DNA of 64,000 nucleotides from VXMF01 sp965206775 (GTDB lineage: Bacteria; Acidobacteriota; Terriglobia; Bryobacterales; UBA6623): contig CBDBKU010000001.1 of assembly GCA_965206775.1 (NCBI GenBank), positions 62,001-126,000 on the forward strand. The letters run 5' to 3'. The notes below the pieces were generated by a model. The model did no database searches. It was not told the DNA's origin and worked only from the letters and a program-made list of their open reading frames with translations. This document shows, piece after piece, positions 37,895 through 46,840 of this stretch; the first letter of the stretch is position 1; each line of letters starts with the position of its first letter. The translations under genes were made by a program, and so were the position numbers.

Positions 37895-39642
37895 GGAATC
37901 GCCGTGACCTCGCCCGAGCCTTCCACAAGGAGCCACGCTGCACCGCCGTCGGTCCCAGGGAATATCTCTTCGTCGCCGCTGGGCCACCGAATCGCGATGC
38001 TGTCGACCGTTTCGGAGTCCCCGAGGCCAAAGTGAACCCTCAGGTCGTTGTGGGACACGTAGCTCGACTGGCTCATCACTGCGCGAGTCTGGCGTGCGCC
38101 CCCTGCTTCGATGGTCACCAGAGAGCCAATGGCCGCCCGGTTCGAGCGGGTGCCGCGCAGCTTAAGCAGGATCCAGCTGCTTCCTGCCGCCAGGTCGTTT
38201 CGCAGCAGCGACACCCGTTCGGCCATGTTCATCACAAGGACGTCGATATCTCCGTCTTCGTCGTAGTCGCCGAAGGCCGCTCCGCGACTCGACTTGGCCT
38301 GACGCAGGGCGGTACCCGACAGTGCCGTGACGTCCTCGAAGCGCTTGCCGCCGAGGTTCCTGTAGACCAGGTTTGACTGCACGTAGGTTTCGGCGACTTT
38401 TGTCTGACTGTCCAGCTTCGGGTAGACGTGCCCGTTGACTTGGAAAATGTCCTGCCAGCCGTCGTTGTCGAGGTCGACGAATTCCACGCCCCATCCTACG
38501 TATTTGGGATTCGAAGCTAGCCCGGCGCGCACGCAGATGTCCTCGAAGAACACTCCGTCATTGTTTCGATACAGATTCGGGTAGTCGTCCGCGAAGTTCG
38601 TCTTGACCAAGTCGAGCCAGCCGTCTCCGTCGAAGTCGCCGACGCCCACGCCCATGCCGCCTTGCTCGAATCCGTGCTCGTTGAATGCGACCCCGGTCTC
38701 GGTCGCGTAGTCGGTGAATGTACCGTCGCCGTTGTTAACGAAGAGGATGCTCGGCGTCGAGTCGCAGGCGATGTAGATGTCCTGCCAGCCGTCCCCGTCG
38801 AAGTCCGCGGCGGCTGCGGTGAACGCGTAGTAATCGCGCACGTCGCGCACGCCCGCCGCCTCGCTCACGTCCTCGAAGTTCCCGTCGCCAAGGTTCCGGT
38901 AAAGCGTCAAGCCGCCGAACGGCAGGCCACGCGGGCCGCAGTACACCGGCATGCCCTTCCATTCGCAGTTGGATGTCTTTCCTGGCGGCGGTGCCGTTTT
39001 CGGATCGAACTGCTGGTACTGCGTGATGAGCAGGTCGAGCAGCCCGTCACGGTCATAGTCGACGAATGTGCAGCCCGAGCTCCATTGGTTCGACCCCCCT
39101 GCGACCCCGGCCATGGCTGCCGATTCGGTGAAGCTGCCGTCGCCGTCATTTCGGTACAGGGCGTCCTTGCCCCAGTACGCCACGAATAGATCGAGGCTGC
39201 CGTCGTTGTCATAGTCGCCCGCACAGACGGCGCTGCCCCAGCCTGACCGTCCGAGGCCGCTGCTCTCGGTGACGTCCTCGAACCTGCCGTTTCCAACATT
39301 GCGGTAGAGGCGGTTAGTTGGTGCGTCACCCTCCGGGAAGCCTTCCAGCTTCGATCCATTGACTAGGAACGCGTCCAGCCTGGAGTCGCCGTCATAGTCC
39401 AGAAACGCCGTCCCCGAGCCGTTGGACTCGATGATGTAGCTCTTCTCCTGCTGACCCCCGTAAGTGAACTCGAGATCGAGGCCGGCATGCTCGGCGGCGT
39501 CTACGAATCTCGGGTTCCAGGGCAGGCCCGAGGCCTCGAGTGCCTTTACAGGCTGCGCGTTAGGGCTAGCGACTCCCTGCGCTAGAAGCGATCCAGGAAT
39601 CAGGGCCGAAAGGCAGAGCGGCAGCAGCGGCTGAATGCGCAT
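37891..39642 (-). CDS. CRTAC1-like FG-GAP/ASPIC-UnbV protein, secreted
   Basis: Secreted protein of 583 residues with a signal peptide (residues 1-22, ending GSLLAQG). It has a beta-propeller of FG-GAP/VCBS-type repeats with calcium-loop motifs, for example FLDYDGDSRLDAFLVNG, AGDYDNDGSLDLFVAYWG, FVDYDRDGLLDLLITQ, AADFDGDGWQDIYIACD and VGDFDGDGWLDLVKTNF. The C-terminal ASPIC/UnbV domain is seen in AAIGSLVTIEAGGARQTRAV and VHFGLGDSETVDSIAIRWPS. The propeller resembles integrin-alpha and CRTAC1 and probably binds ligands in a calcium-dependent way outside the cell. ATG 39642 is chosen for the signal peptide. The TPR gene overlaps its stop. Confidence 0.9.
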   Translation of the reverse strand: MRIQPLLPLCLSALIPGSLLAQGVASPNAQPVKALEASGLPWNPRFVDAAEHAGLDLEFTYGGQQEKSYIIESNGSGTAFLDYDGDSRLDAFLVNGSKLEGFPEGDAPTNRLYRNVGNGRFEDVTESSGLGRSGWGSAVCAGDYDNDGSLDLFVAYWGKDALYRNDGDGSFTESAAMAGVAGGSNQWSSGCTFVDYDRDGLLDLLITQYQQFDPKTAPPPGKTSNCEWKGMPVYCGPRGLPFGGLTLYRNLGDGNFEDVSEAAGVRDVRDYYAFTAAAADFDGDGWQDIYIACDSTPSILFVNNGDGTFTDYATETGVAFNEHGFEQGGMGVGVGDFDGDGWLDLVKTNFADDYPNLYRNNDGVFFEDICVRAGLASNPKYVGWGVEFVDLDNDGWQDIFQVNGHVYPKLDSQTKVAETYVQSNLVYRNLGGKRFEDVTALSGTALRQAKSSRGAAFGDYDEDGDIDVLVMNMAERVSLLRNDLAAGSSWILLKLRGTRSNRAAIGSLVTIEAGGARQTRAVMSQSSYVSHNDLRVHFGLGDSETVDSIAIRWPSGDEEIFPGTDGGAAWLLVEGSGEVTAIP

Positions 39643-39888
39643 GACAAGGGGCGGAGCCTCTTGAATCCTGAGTATGCCACAGCTGTCGTGCGGGCCCGTC
39701 GAAAGCACTCGCAGGCATTGCGTCGCCGCGCCTCCTCGGCCGGCGGAATGAAAGCCTCAGGGTCGTGCGCGGTCTCGGATGGCAACGACCGATGCGCTGC
39801 CAGACTAGTTCCCTACGCTAGGGGGCTGAGAAGACCCAGAGATCCATTGCCGTGCAATCGCTTTGTTCGGCCGAGTAGTCTAGGAAAG

Positions 39889-40485
39889 ATGGCATCACCG
39901 GCACGAATCTGTGTGTTCTGCGGGTCCAGCAGCGGCCGGAATCCTGCCTACGCAGCGGCCACTGTCGACCTAGGAAAATCGCTGGCCGAACACAAAGTCA
40001 CCCTGGTGTACGGAGGCGGCCATGTGGGCCTCATGGGCGTGCTGGCCGATACGGTCCTTGCGTCAGGGGGCGAAGTTGTGGGGGTCATCCCGAAGGCGCT
40101 TGAAGAAAAAGAGGTTTCGCACGGACACCTGACTGAGCTCCACGTCGTAGGATCGATGCATGAGCGCAAGGCGCTCATGGCGAGCCTCTCGGAAGGGTTT
40201 ATCGCACTCCCTGGAGGATTCGGCACGCTGGAAGAACTTAGCGAGATTCTCACATGGGGCCAACTTGGATTGCACCGGAAGCCAATCGGGCTGCTTAACA
40301 TCGACGGCTACTACGATTCGTTGCTGGCGTTTCTCGACCGGGCCACATCGGATGAGTTTGTCCATCCGGCGCATCGGCTGCTGCTAATCGAGGATTCCGA
40401 GCCAAGCAGGATTCTGAAGGCGTTTGGCCGCTACGAGGCCGCTGACGTCGAGAAGTGGTTGGATGCCTCGGAATTGCTGAGCTGA
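39889..40485 (+). CDS. LOG-family protein (cytokinin riboside 5'-monophosphate phosphoribohydrolase-like)
   Basis: Cytoplasmic protein of 198 residues in the TIGR00730 Rossmann-fold family. It has ICVFCGSSSGRNPAYAAA at the N-terminus, LVYGGGHVGLMGVLAD, the family signature LPGGFGTLEELSEILTW, where the glutamate is catalytic, and GYYDSLLAFL. Characterised members hydrolyse nucleoside monophosphates to free base and ribose 5-phosphate. Many bacterial members act on AMP or related nucleotides rather than cytokinins. The ATG at 39889 has AGGAA upstream, and the family N-terminus starts right there. The frame is open further upstream but without similarity. It is divergent from the CRTAC1 gene by about 250 bases. 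Confidence 0.92.
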   Translation: MASPARICVFCGSSSGRNPAYAAATVDLGKSLAEHKVTLVYGGGHVGLMGVLADTVLASGGEVVGVIPKALEEKEVSHGHLTELHVVGSMHERKALMASLSEGFIALPGGFGTLEELSEILTWGQLGLHRKPIGLLNIDGYYDSLLAFLDRATSDEFVHPAHRLLLIEDSEPSRILKAFGRYEAADVEKWLDASELLS

Positions 40486-40792
40486 CATCAGCGCGACGGA
40501 TGTTCGCCATCGGCAGGAACGCGGCCCGAGATTGGGGTGCTTTCGCGCGACCGCCGACACTCCGAAGCGGTTCTATCCGCGACAGTAGATCGCCCCTATC
40601 CGACTGCAATTGCCAATAGCGTCATCTGCACCGACAATTGGCCCCTGCACCCCCTCCCCCACCGACCGACTCGCTGAATATGCGTACGAGCACGTGATTC
40701 CGAGAATGGGAGTCGGGCATTCACACTTCCTCATCGCATGAACCTGATCTGGCGGATGCCGCCAGAAGTCCTGCCAACGAGAAAGGACTGGG
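40486..40792. other. intergenic region between converging LOG and LytTR genes
   Basis: About 300 bases with no recognisable gene. The only clear structure is a perfect hairpin near 40749, next to the end of the LytTR gene. Confidence 0.35.
40749..40765 (-). terminator. short perfect hairpin downstream of the LytTR regulator
   Basis: CTGGCGG at 40749-40755 pairs with CCGCCAG at 40759-40765 around a three-base loop, 28 bases after the regulator's stop on the minus strand. No T-tract follows, so it is only a possible terminator. Confidence 0.35.
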
Positions 40793-41560
40793 CTATTGAA
40801 GCAGAGTGCGCACCATAGCGGCGTTCCGCTTGCTCACCGTGCATTGGATGCCGTTGTCTAGCGTTAGAAGCCATCGCCTGCTGCTTAAGGTGCTGATCCT
40901 GCTGATCTTGTCGCTGTTGACCAGCATGCTGCGATGCACTCGGAGAAACGACGAGTTGCCGAGCCGGCTTGCGAGCACGGCCAGAGTCTGCGTGGCGCGA
41001 TACTGCTTGTCCCTCGTTTGAATCCAGACGATCTCGCTTGACGCGCGAAAGGCGTAGACCTGATCGAGGTCGAGCAAGAGAAAGTCGCGTCCGTGGCAAG
41101 CTACGATCTTCGGCGTGCGGCGATCGCGCTCGGCGTCCGCGTTCAGTGCGTTCGCAACCCGCTCAGCGCTGCTGCGCGGTCTGCGTCTCGCGTCCCGAGC
41201 GCGGTCGATGGATCGTTTCAAGCGGAGCACGCTGAATGGTTTCAGCAGGTAGTCCACTGCGCCGACCTCGAACGCCCTGATCGCGTGCTCGCTGTATGCG
41301 GTCACGAAGACGATTGACGGGAGCTTTCCCCGAATGCCGCGCACGACCTCGAATCCGTCGCATACCGGCATTTGGATGTCCAGCAGCACGAGATCGGGAT
41401 CGAGCGCTTCGATCTGTCGCTGCGCGGCCTCGCCGTTTTCCGCTTCGCCGACAATCTGGATTCCGCCCAGTTCCGAGAGGTCCCTCCTCAGGACGTCGCG
41501 AGCCGTTTCCTCGTCGTCAACGATCAGAGTCCGCAACCGGTCCGCATGCGCACCACCCAT
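40793..41560 (-). CDS. LytTR-family response regulator
   Basis: Regulator of 255 residues. The receiver domain has the acidic pair in TLIVDDEETARD, the phosphorylation site Asp61 in LVLLDIQMPVCDGFE, the FVTAYSEHAIRAFEVGAVDY block and the lysine in LLKPFS. A linker of about 25 residues leads to a LytTR DNA-binding domain with FLLLDLDQVYAFRASSEIVW and FLRVHRSMLVNSDKI. The ATG at 41560 is chosen because the receiver fold begins about 10 residues later. It is transcribed away from the LytS-type kinase gene, with 196 bases between starts, an arrangement that suggests they form a pair under a shared control region. Confidence 0.92.
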   Translation of the reverse strand: MGGAHADRLRTLIVDDEETARDVLRRDLSELGGIQIVGEAENGEAAQRQIEALDPDLVLLDIQMPVCDGFEVVRGIRGKLPSIVFVTAYSEHAIRAFEVGAVDYLLKPFSVLRLKRSIDRARDARRRPRSSAERVANALNADAERDRRTPKIVACHGRDFLLLDLDQVYAFRASSEIVWIQTRDKQYRATQTLAVLASRLGNSSFLRVHRSMLVNSDKISRISTLSSRRWLLTLDNGIQCTVSKRNAAMVRTLLQ

Positions 41561-41685
41561 GCTGTTCGCTGTTGTATCACGGGAGCAGCGCAGGCACGGG
41601 CTGGTTCCCCGCAGACGGCCTGAAATGACTGGTTTGCGGGCCCAATCTGGCGATGGCCGGTCCACCGGGATGCGCCGAATCGATT

Positions 41686-41706
41686 CCGCACGCCTTGGCA
41701 GTGCGG
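41686..41706. promoter_or_regulatory. inverted repeat in the divergent LytTR/LytS promoter region
   Basis: CCGCAC at 41686-41691 and GTGCGG at 41701-41706 form a perfect 6-bp inverted repeat with a 9-base spacer, about 50 bases before the kinase start. It could be an operator. LytTR proteins usually bind imperfect direct repeats, so the regulator is unproven. Confidence 0.3.
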
Positions 41707-41756
41707 GGTACGACTCGCCGAGTGCTGTAACGTGACCTGAGGGCGGGCGTCCCACG

Positions 41757-43577
41757 GTGCAATTCGTCGTTCACTTCCCGATTCTCCTGAATGTCCTCGG
41801 CCATGCCGCAGGGATCACCGCTTTCGGCGCCTTCATGGTGCTCCTGTTCCGCAGCCCGCGCCCCGGAATCCGCGCGCCGGCTGCCGCCGCGGGCCTTGCC
41901 CTGTGCTGGAATCTAGGCTCGCTCGTTGTCCTGCTCGTCGGAAACGGGAGTCCAGTCCAAGAATTAGTCGCGACAGTCAGCCTGGCCGTCTTGAGCCTCC
42001 TGCCGTGCACGCTACTCCAATTGGCGCTTCAAGGCGATCACAAGTGGCTGAATCGGGTGGGTTACGCGATAGGGGCGAGCGCGGCAACCATCCACATCTC
42101 GAACGCCCTCGGGCTTCCGATCGCCTCCCAAGCGACCGGCATCTCGGCGATTATGTACGGCTTCAGTGCGCTGGCTGTGGTCGGTGCCGTCCTGCTCGCG
42201 CGCTACGGGTCTCTCCGGCGGGGCGCGGGCATGCGCTTCCTGGCCGCTATGGCCCTATTCCTTCTCGCTGTGTCCTTTGTCCACTTCGGACGGGCGCACG
42301 AGTCCGGAGCATGGCTGCACGAACTGGTCTTCCACCACGCTGGAATCCCACTGGCCCTGTTCGTCCTGCTGCAGGACTACAGATTCCTCTTGCTCGACGT
42401 GTTCGTCCGCTTGGCCGGCGCTGGCTTGCTGGCCGCGGCTTTCGCCGTATCGCTCTTGTGGTTCGCGGACTCCCTTGGCCTGGTACGGATCGGGGATTCG
42501 ACAGCACTCGGCTTGGCTGTCTTCGTAATCGTGTCTGGCGCCGTCATCCTCGCCTATCCCCCGATCCTTCAGCGATTGGGAGTCTGGGTGGAGAATGCGC
42601 TGTTCCGCCGGAAGGATGTGCGGGAGACGGCACGCGCGATCCACGCCGCAGACGCTGATGGAGACGGTGCATTTCTTGACCTGGCATCGCGGGCCGTGTC
42701 GGAATTTGTCTCCGCGGAGCGCTGGAAACTGCTTGAGGCGGGAATCGGGATAAGAGTCGAGAAGTCTGAAGTCGCGCCCGCGCCGCACTTTGACTCGCTG
42801 GCCCCACCCGAGCGAGCCTGGGCCGAAGCGATCGTACCGTTGCGAGACGGCGCAGGTACGGAGAGGCTGCTACTTCTGGGCGCCCGCGAGGGAGGCAGGC
42901 GCTATCTGAGCCTGGACCTCGCAGAACTCGACCTGCTTGCCTCCGAAATCAGGAGTCGGGTCGAAAGGATGCGTCGCGACGAACAGGAGAACTCGCTGCG
43001 TGATGCCGAAATGGCGACGCTCCGAGCTCAAATCAACCCTCACTTCCTGTTCAACGCGTTCAACGCTCTGAACGCCATCATCCCAGCGAGCGCGCGTGAC
43101 GCTCGGAGCACGCTCCTGAATCTGGCCGATATATTCCGCTACTCACTGGAAGGCAAGCGCCAGTTCGTCCCCTTGGAGGAGGAGATGGGAATCGTCGAAG
43201 CCTATCTGCAAATCGAGAGGCTCCGCCTGGGGAAGCGGCTGAAGACTCGAATCGACATGGAAAACAGCGTGCGCTTCCGCTTGGTACCGGCATTGTCGAT
43301 CCAGCCTCTGGTCGAGAACGCCGTGAAGCACGGAATCAGCCGCACGGCCGAGGGCGGCGAGGTCAGCGTCCGAGCGTGTCAGGAGGGAAGCGGATTGAGG
43401 GTCGAGGTCGTCGATAATGGGCCGGGATTCGACCCGAACGCCTTGCCCGAGCGCGGGCACGGCCTGAGAAGCGTCGAGAGGCGCCTCCAATTGTGCTTCG
43501 CTGGAGCGGCAGAATTCCTTGTCCAGTCCGGCGGATCCGGATCCACTGTCGGCTTCGTTGTCCGAGCCGAAGAGTAG
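41757..43577 (+). CDS. LytS-type membrane sensor histidine kinase
   Basis: Sensor kinase of 606 residues. The first 280 residues carry about eight to nine hydrophobic segments, so the sensor is a multispan membrane domain. This is followed by a GAF-like linker (about 290-400). The His_kinase domain has the phosphorylated histidine near residue 428 in INPHFLFNAFNALNA. The ATPase part has PALSIQPLVENAVKHGI and the G-boxes VDNGPGFDPN and GHGLRSVERRL. The start is GTG at 41757, only two bases past the end of an upstream open frame on the other strand. It is divergent from the LytTR regulator. The signal is unknown; relatives sense membrane potential, peptides or small metabolites. Confidence 0.9.
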   Translation: MQFVVHFPILLNVLGHAAGITAFGAFMVLLFRSPRPGIRAPAAAAGLALCWNLGSLVVLLVGNGSPVQELVATVSLAVLSLLPCTLLQLALQGDHKWLNRVGYAIGASAATIHISNALGLPIASQATGISAIMYGFSALAVVGAVLLARYGSLRRGAGMRFLAAMALFLLAVSFVHFGRAHESGAWLHELVFHHAGIPLALFVLLQDYRFLLLDVFVRLAGAGLLAAAFAVSLLWFADSLGLVRIGDSTALGLAVFVIVSGAVILAYPPILQRLGVWVENALFRRKDVRETARAIHAADADGDGAFLDLASRAVSEFVSAERWKLLEAGIGIRVEKSEVAPAPHFDSLAPPERAWAEAIVPLRDGAGTERLLLLGAREGGRRYLSLDLAELDLLASEIRSRVERMRRDEQENSLRDAEMATLRAQINPHFLFNAFNALNAIIPASARDARSTLLNLADIFRYSLEGKRQFVPLEEEMGIVEAYLQIERLRLGKRLKTRIDMENSVRFRLVPALSIQPLVENAVKHGISRTAEGGEVSVRACQEGSGLRVEVVDNGPGFDPNALPERGHGLRSVERRLQLCFAGAAEFLVQSGGSGSTVGFVVRAEE

Positions 43578-43710
43578 CGTCGCGGCTGCCTGCCGGAGTC
43601 AACCGCCTCACGCCTGCAGTCGGGCAAGGCCACTCCCGCGCGAGGCGGGCAGTCCCCGGTTTGCCGAGCGTTGGCGCGACTTGCTTGCGAGCGATTCGGG
43701 GCACCGGGAA

Positions 43711-45654
43711 TCAGGTGTTCGCGTCGCAGGATTCAATCAGCGGCACCACGTCTGCAAGGAATTCCGCCGACGTTTTCGTGCCGGTGTCTCCGGCCTTGCG
43801 ATGGCGCACCGAGACCAATCCAGTTTCGGCTTCGCGCTTGCCCACGACAAGCATGTATGGAATCTTCTGAAGTTGCGCCTCGCGGATCTTGAAGCCTATC
43901 TTCTCGCCGCGCGAATCGACGTCGACGCGCAAGCCGCCGGCCCTCAGGTCCTTGGCCACTCCCTCGGCATACCCGGCCTGGCTGTCGGTGATTGGCAGGA
44001 CAATGGCTTGCACCGGCGCCAGCCAGAGGGGAAAGGCGCCGGCGTAATGCTCGATCAGAACGCCGAAGAATCGCTCGACCGACCCCCACAGTGCCCGGTG
44101 AACCATCACCGGGGAGTGCGCTTTTCCGTCGGGGCCGACGTACTCCAGGCCGAACCGCCGGGGCAGGTTGAAGTCGAACTGAATCGTTGACAGTTGCCAG
44201 GATCGGCCGATCGCGTCGACCATCTTGATGTCGATCTTGGGGCCGTAGAACGCCGCCTCGTCGGGCATGACCTTCGCTTCGATGTCGAGCTTGCGAAGGG
44301 CCTCGAAGAGACTGTCCTCTGCCAGCTTCCATTCCTCGGGAGTGCCTGCGTACTTGTCGCTCGCCCCGCCGTCCCACGTCGAGAGTTCCACGGCGAAGTC
44401 GGCGAAGCCGAACACCCTGAGCACTTCCAAGGCTAGGTCGACGCAGCCCAGAACCTCGGACTCGACCTGATCCGGCGTGCAAAAGATGTGCGCGTCGTCC
44501 TGCGTGAACCCGCGTACGCGAAGCAGGCCGTGCATGACGCCGGATCGCTCGTAGCGGTAGACGGTGCCCAGTTCCGCAAGCCGAACAGGCAGGTCCCTGT
44601 AGCTCCGCAGCTGGTTCTTGTAGATCAGGATGTGGAACGGGCAGTTCATCGGCTTGAGCTGGTAGAGCGAATCGTCCAGCTCCATGGGCTTGAACATGTC
44701 GTCCTTGTAGAACTCCGCGTGACCGGAGGTCTCCCATAGCCCGTGCCTGGCCACGTGCGGGGTCGACACGAGGCCGTACCCTCGAGCGACAAGCTGCTCC
44801 CGGAGCCAGTCCTCCATGACGCGCCGGATCGTCCCGCCTTTCGGGTGCCAGAAGATCAGGCCCGGCCCGGCTAGTTCCTGGATGCTGAACAGGTCGAGCT
44901 GCTTGCCGAGCTTCCGGTGGTCGCGCTTCTTCGCTTCCTCGAGGCGGTTAAGGTGGGCGTTGAGATCCTTTTTGGAAAAGAACGCGGTTCCGTACACGCG
45001 CTGCAACCGCTCGCGGTTCTCGTCGCCCTTCCAGTACGCCCCTGCGACGGACAGCAGCTTGAACGCCTTGATGCGGCCCATCGAGGGCACGTGCGGACCC
45101 CGACAGAAGTCCATGAACAGGTCGCCGGTCTTGTAGACCGACACCTGAGGGTCGTCCGTCTTCTCATCGACCAGTTCGCACTTCATGAACTCGCCTTGCC
45201 GCTTGTACTCGGCGAGCGCCTCTTCGCGCGGGATCCAGACGCGTTCGTTCTTCGGATCCCGCTTGGCGATCTCCCGCATGCGGGCCTCTATCCTCTCGAG
45301 ATCGTCCGGAGTGAAAGGCTTCTCCCTGTACATGTCGTAGAAGAACCCCTGCTCGGTAGGCGGGCCGACTCCCAGCTTGGTCTCGGGGAACAGCTCGAGT
45401 GTCGCTGCGGCCAGTAGGTGCGCCGCTGAATGCCGGTACACATCCAGGGCTTCCTCGTTGCGGTCGGTCAAAAACCGGACCCTGGCGTCCCGATTGAGCG
45501 GAGCGGACAGGTCCGCCAGGTTGCCGTCAACCTCCGCCACCAGGGCGGCGCGTGCCAGCCCCGGGCTGATGCGTTCGGCGACTGCGAGCGCGGTGGTGCC
45601 CGGTTCGACGTGCATCTGGTTGCCGTCGGGAAGAGTGACTGCGATGTCTGGCAT
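43711..45654 (-). CDS. thrS: threonyl-tRNA synthetase
   Basis: Class II aminoacyl-tRNA synthetase of 647 residues that charges tRNA(Thr). An N-terminal TGS domain (1-62) is followed by the editing domain, with HSAAHLLAAA at about 76-85 and a cysteine in FCRGPHVPS. The catalytic core has PMNCPFHILIYKNQLRSYRD with the zinc-binding cysteine, motif 2 at YRYERSG followed by LLRVRGFTQDDAHIFC, and motif 3 in MVHRALWGSVERFFGVLIEH. The C-terminal anticodon-binding domain begins at APVQAIVLP. It is full length and without anomaly. It is the last gene of a three-gene minus-strand set with the flavin reductase and cbiX. A T-box is not seen in the 50-base gap upstream. Confidence 0.97.
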   Translation of the reverse strand: MPDIAVTLPDGNQMHVEPGTTALAVAERISPGLARAALVAEVDGNLADLSAPLNRDARVRFLTDRNEEALDVYRHSAAHLLAAATLELFPETKLGVGPPTEQGFFYDMYREKPFTPDDLERIEARMREIAKRDPKNERVWIPREEALAEYKRQGEFMKCELVDEKTDDPQVSVYKTGDLFMDFCRGPHVPSMGRIKAFKLLSVAGAYWKGDENRERLQRVYGTAFFSKKDLNAHLNRLEEAKKRDHRKLGKQLDLFSIQELAGPGLIFWHPKGGTIRRVMEDWLREQLVARGYGLVSTPHVARHGLWETSGHAEFYKDDMFKPMELDDSLYQLKPMNCPFHILIYKNQLRSYRDLPVRLAELGTVYRYERSGVMHGLLRVRGFTQDDAHIFCTPDQVESEVLGCVDLALEVLRVFGFADFAVELSTWDGGASDKYAGTPEEWKLAEDSLFEALRKLDIEAKVMPDEAAFYGPKIDIKMVDAIGRSWQLSTIQFDFNLPRRFGLEYVGPDGKAHSPVMVHRALWGSVERFFGVLIEHYAGAFPLWLAPVQAIVLPITDSQAGYAEGVAKDLRAGGLRVDVDSRGEKIGFKIREAQLQKIPYMLVVGKREAETGLVSVRHRKAGDTGTKTSAEFLADVVPLIESCDANT

Positions 45655-45704
45655 GTCAGGGGTCAGAGGATTCCGGCGAGGCGATTCGGCCCGGCACTCA
45701 GTTC

Positions 45705-46379
45705 TCAGTATCTCTCGAAGGACTGCCGTTCATCGGCAATGCCAGCAGCCGACAGCTTGCCGCGCATTTCGGAGACCATTTGCGGCGGCCCGCAGAAATA
45801 CGCGTCGACATCGCTTCGGCCGCCCAGCGCCTCGTCGACATAGTCGGTGACGTGCCCGCGGTTTCCTGGCCATCCGGGCTCGTCCCCGCTTACGACCGGG
45901 ATGAACCGGAATCCGTTGTGGCGGGAGGCCAGGACTTCGAACTCGTCGCGATAGAGCAGTTCGTCGACCCGCCTGGCGCCTAGAGCCAGCGTCGCACCGG
46001 CCCCCGGGTTGGTCGCGAGTTGCGAGAGCAGAATGGCCCGCATCGGGGAAACGCCCGTGCCCGCGGCAAAGTAGACCGCAGCCCGGTCGGGATCAAGGAG
46101 CCGCATCGTTCCCGACGGCTCGCTGCAGTTGATCTCGTCTTCTGGACCTAGGCCCAGCAGGTGCTTTCCGAACGCCCCGTTGTGTTGAATGCATAACTCG
46201 ACTCGGCCATCGGATCGGGGTGGCGATGCGATCGAGTAGTAGCGCCTCACGAGCGACCCGCCGACTTCGGCTTGAAGCGCTACGTACTGGCCTGCTCCGT
46301 GCCGGAACGGGACGCGAAATGCGAATTGGCTGGCCCGGTCGCTTAGCGGCCGGCACTCGATCAAGCGGATCCTCGGCAT
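45705..46379 (-). CDS. ferredoxin-NADP reductase-like flavoprotein
   Basis: FAD/NAD(P)H oxidoreductase of 224 residues. The FAD-binding domain has the RxYS motif in VRRYYSIASPP and GAFGKHLLGL. The NAD(P)-binding domain has YFAAGTGVSPMRAIL, the GARRVDELLYRDEF block, and the closing AYFCGPPQMVSEM. It lacks any iron-sulfur domain, so it must pass electrons to a separate partner. It lies 38 bases after cbiX and 50 bases before thrS on the same strand. A link to siroheme or cobalamin metabolism through cbiX is possible but only by position. It ends in SFERY, a typical end for this family. Confidence 0.88.
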   Translation of the reverse strand: MPRIRLIECRPLSDRASQFAFRVPFRHGAGQYVALQAEVGGSLVRRYYSIASPPRSDGRVELCIQHNGAFGKHLLGLGPEDEINCSEPSGTMRLLDPDRAAVYFAAGTGVSPMRAILLSQLATNPGAGATLALGARRVDELLYRDEFEVLASRHNGFRFIPVVSGDEPGWPGNRGHVTDYVDEALGGRSDVDAYFCGPPQMVSEMRGKLSAAGIADERQSFERY

Positions 46380-46417
46380 GGCTCGTCCTATCAGCCTATC
46401 CCGAATGTATCGAGCTG

Positions 46418-46822
46418 CTATCGATCTTCGGTTCCCGCCTCGCAGCCAGCGAGCATGGCGCGGGCTCGGTCGGCGAGAATTCCCGCGAGGGCGGGGTGGC
46501 CGTCCAAGGGCGGGGAAGCCTCAAGGACTAGCTCCGGATGCTCGGATCGAATCGCGGCCAGCAACCTCGGCAAGTCCTCCACGAGATGGCGCCCCATGGT
46601 CAGGAAATAGGGCGTGATCAGAACCTGTCGGATGCCGGCCGTCGCAAGATCGGCCACGGCTTCGGCCAGCGTCGGGGCCGCTAGCTCCAGGAACGCAGTT
46701 CGGTATGCAGCGATGCCGGCCCGCCGAGCCGCTTCGCCTGCTACGACCTTCACTGCCTCGTTGGCCGCAATCACGCGCGAGCCGTGCGCGAATACGATCA
46801 GCCCAGTTCCATTGCCGGTCAA
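46418..46822 (-). CDS. cbiX: single-domain sirohydrochlorin chelatase (CbiX-like)
   Basis: Short-form chelatase of 134 residues that inserts cobalt or iron into sirohydrochlorin. The metal histidine is in LIVFAHGSR near residue 14. The middle has AAYRTAFLELAAPTLAEAV, and the second histidine region appears as ITPYFLTMGRHLVEDLP. The frame is open upstream to 47005, but that part overlaps the divergent symporter gene and has no similarity. The only plausible starts are the TTG at 46822 or one nearby, which leaves about 18 bases to the symporter start. Whether it serves siroheme or cobalamin synthesis cannot be told; no other tetrapyrrole gene is in the window. Confidence 0.85.
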   Translation of the reverse strand: MTGNGTGLIVFAHGSRVIAANEAVKVVAGEAARRAGIAAYRTAFLELAAPTLAEAVADLATAGIRQVLITPYFLTMGRHLVEDLPRLLAAIRSEHPELVLEASPPLDGHPALAGILADRARAMLAGCEAGTEDR

Positions 46823-46840
46823 GGTATACTCTCGATTCCG

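Noticed and set aside
36585..38030. 481-codon minus-strand frame over the TPR gene
   Set aside because: It overlaps the TPR gene in another frame and is rich in arginine, glycine and alanine, as shadows are.
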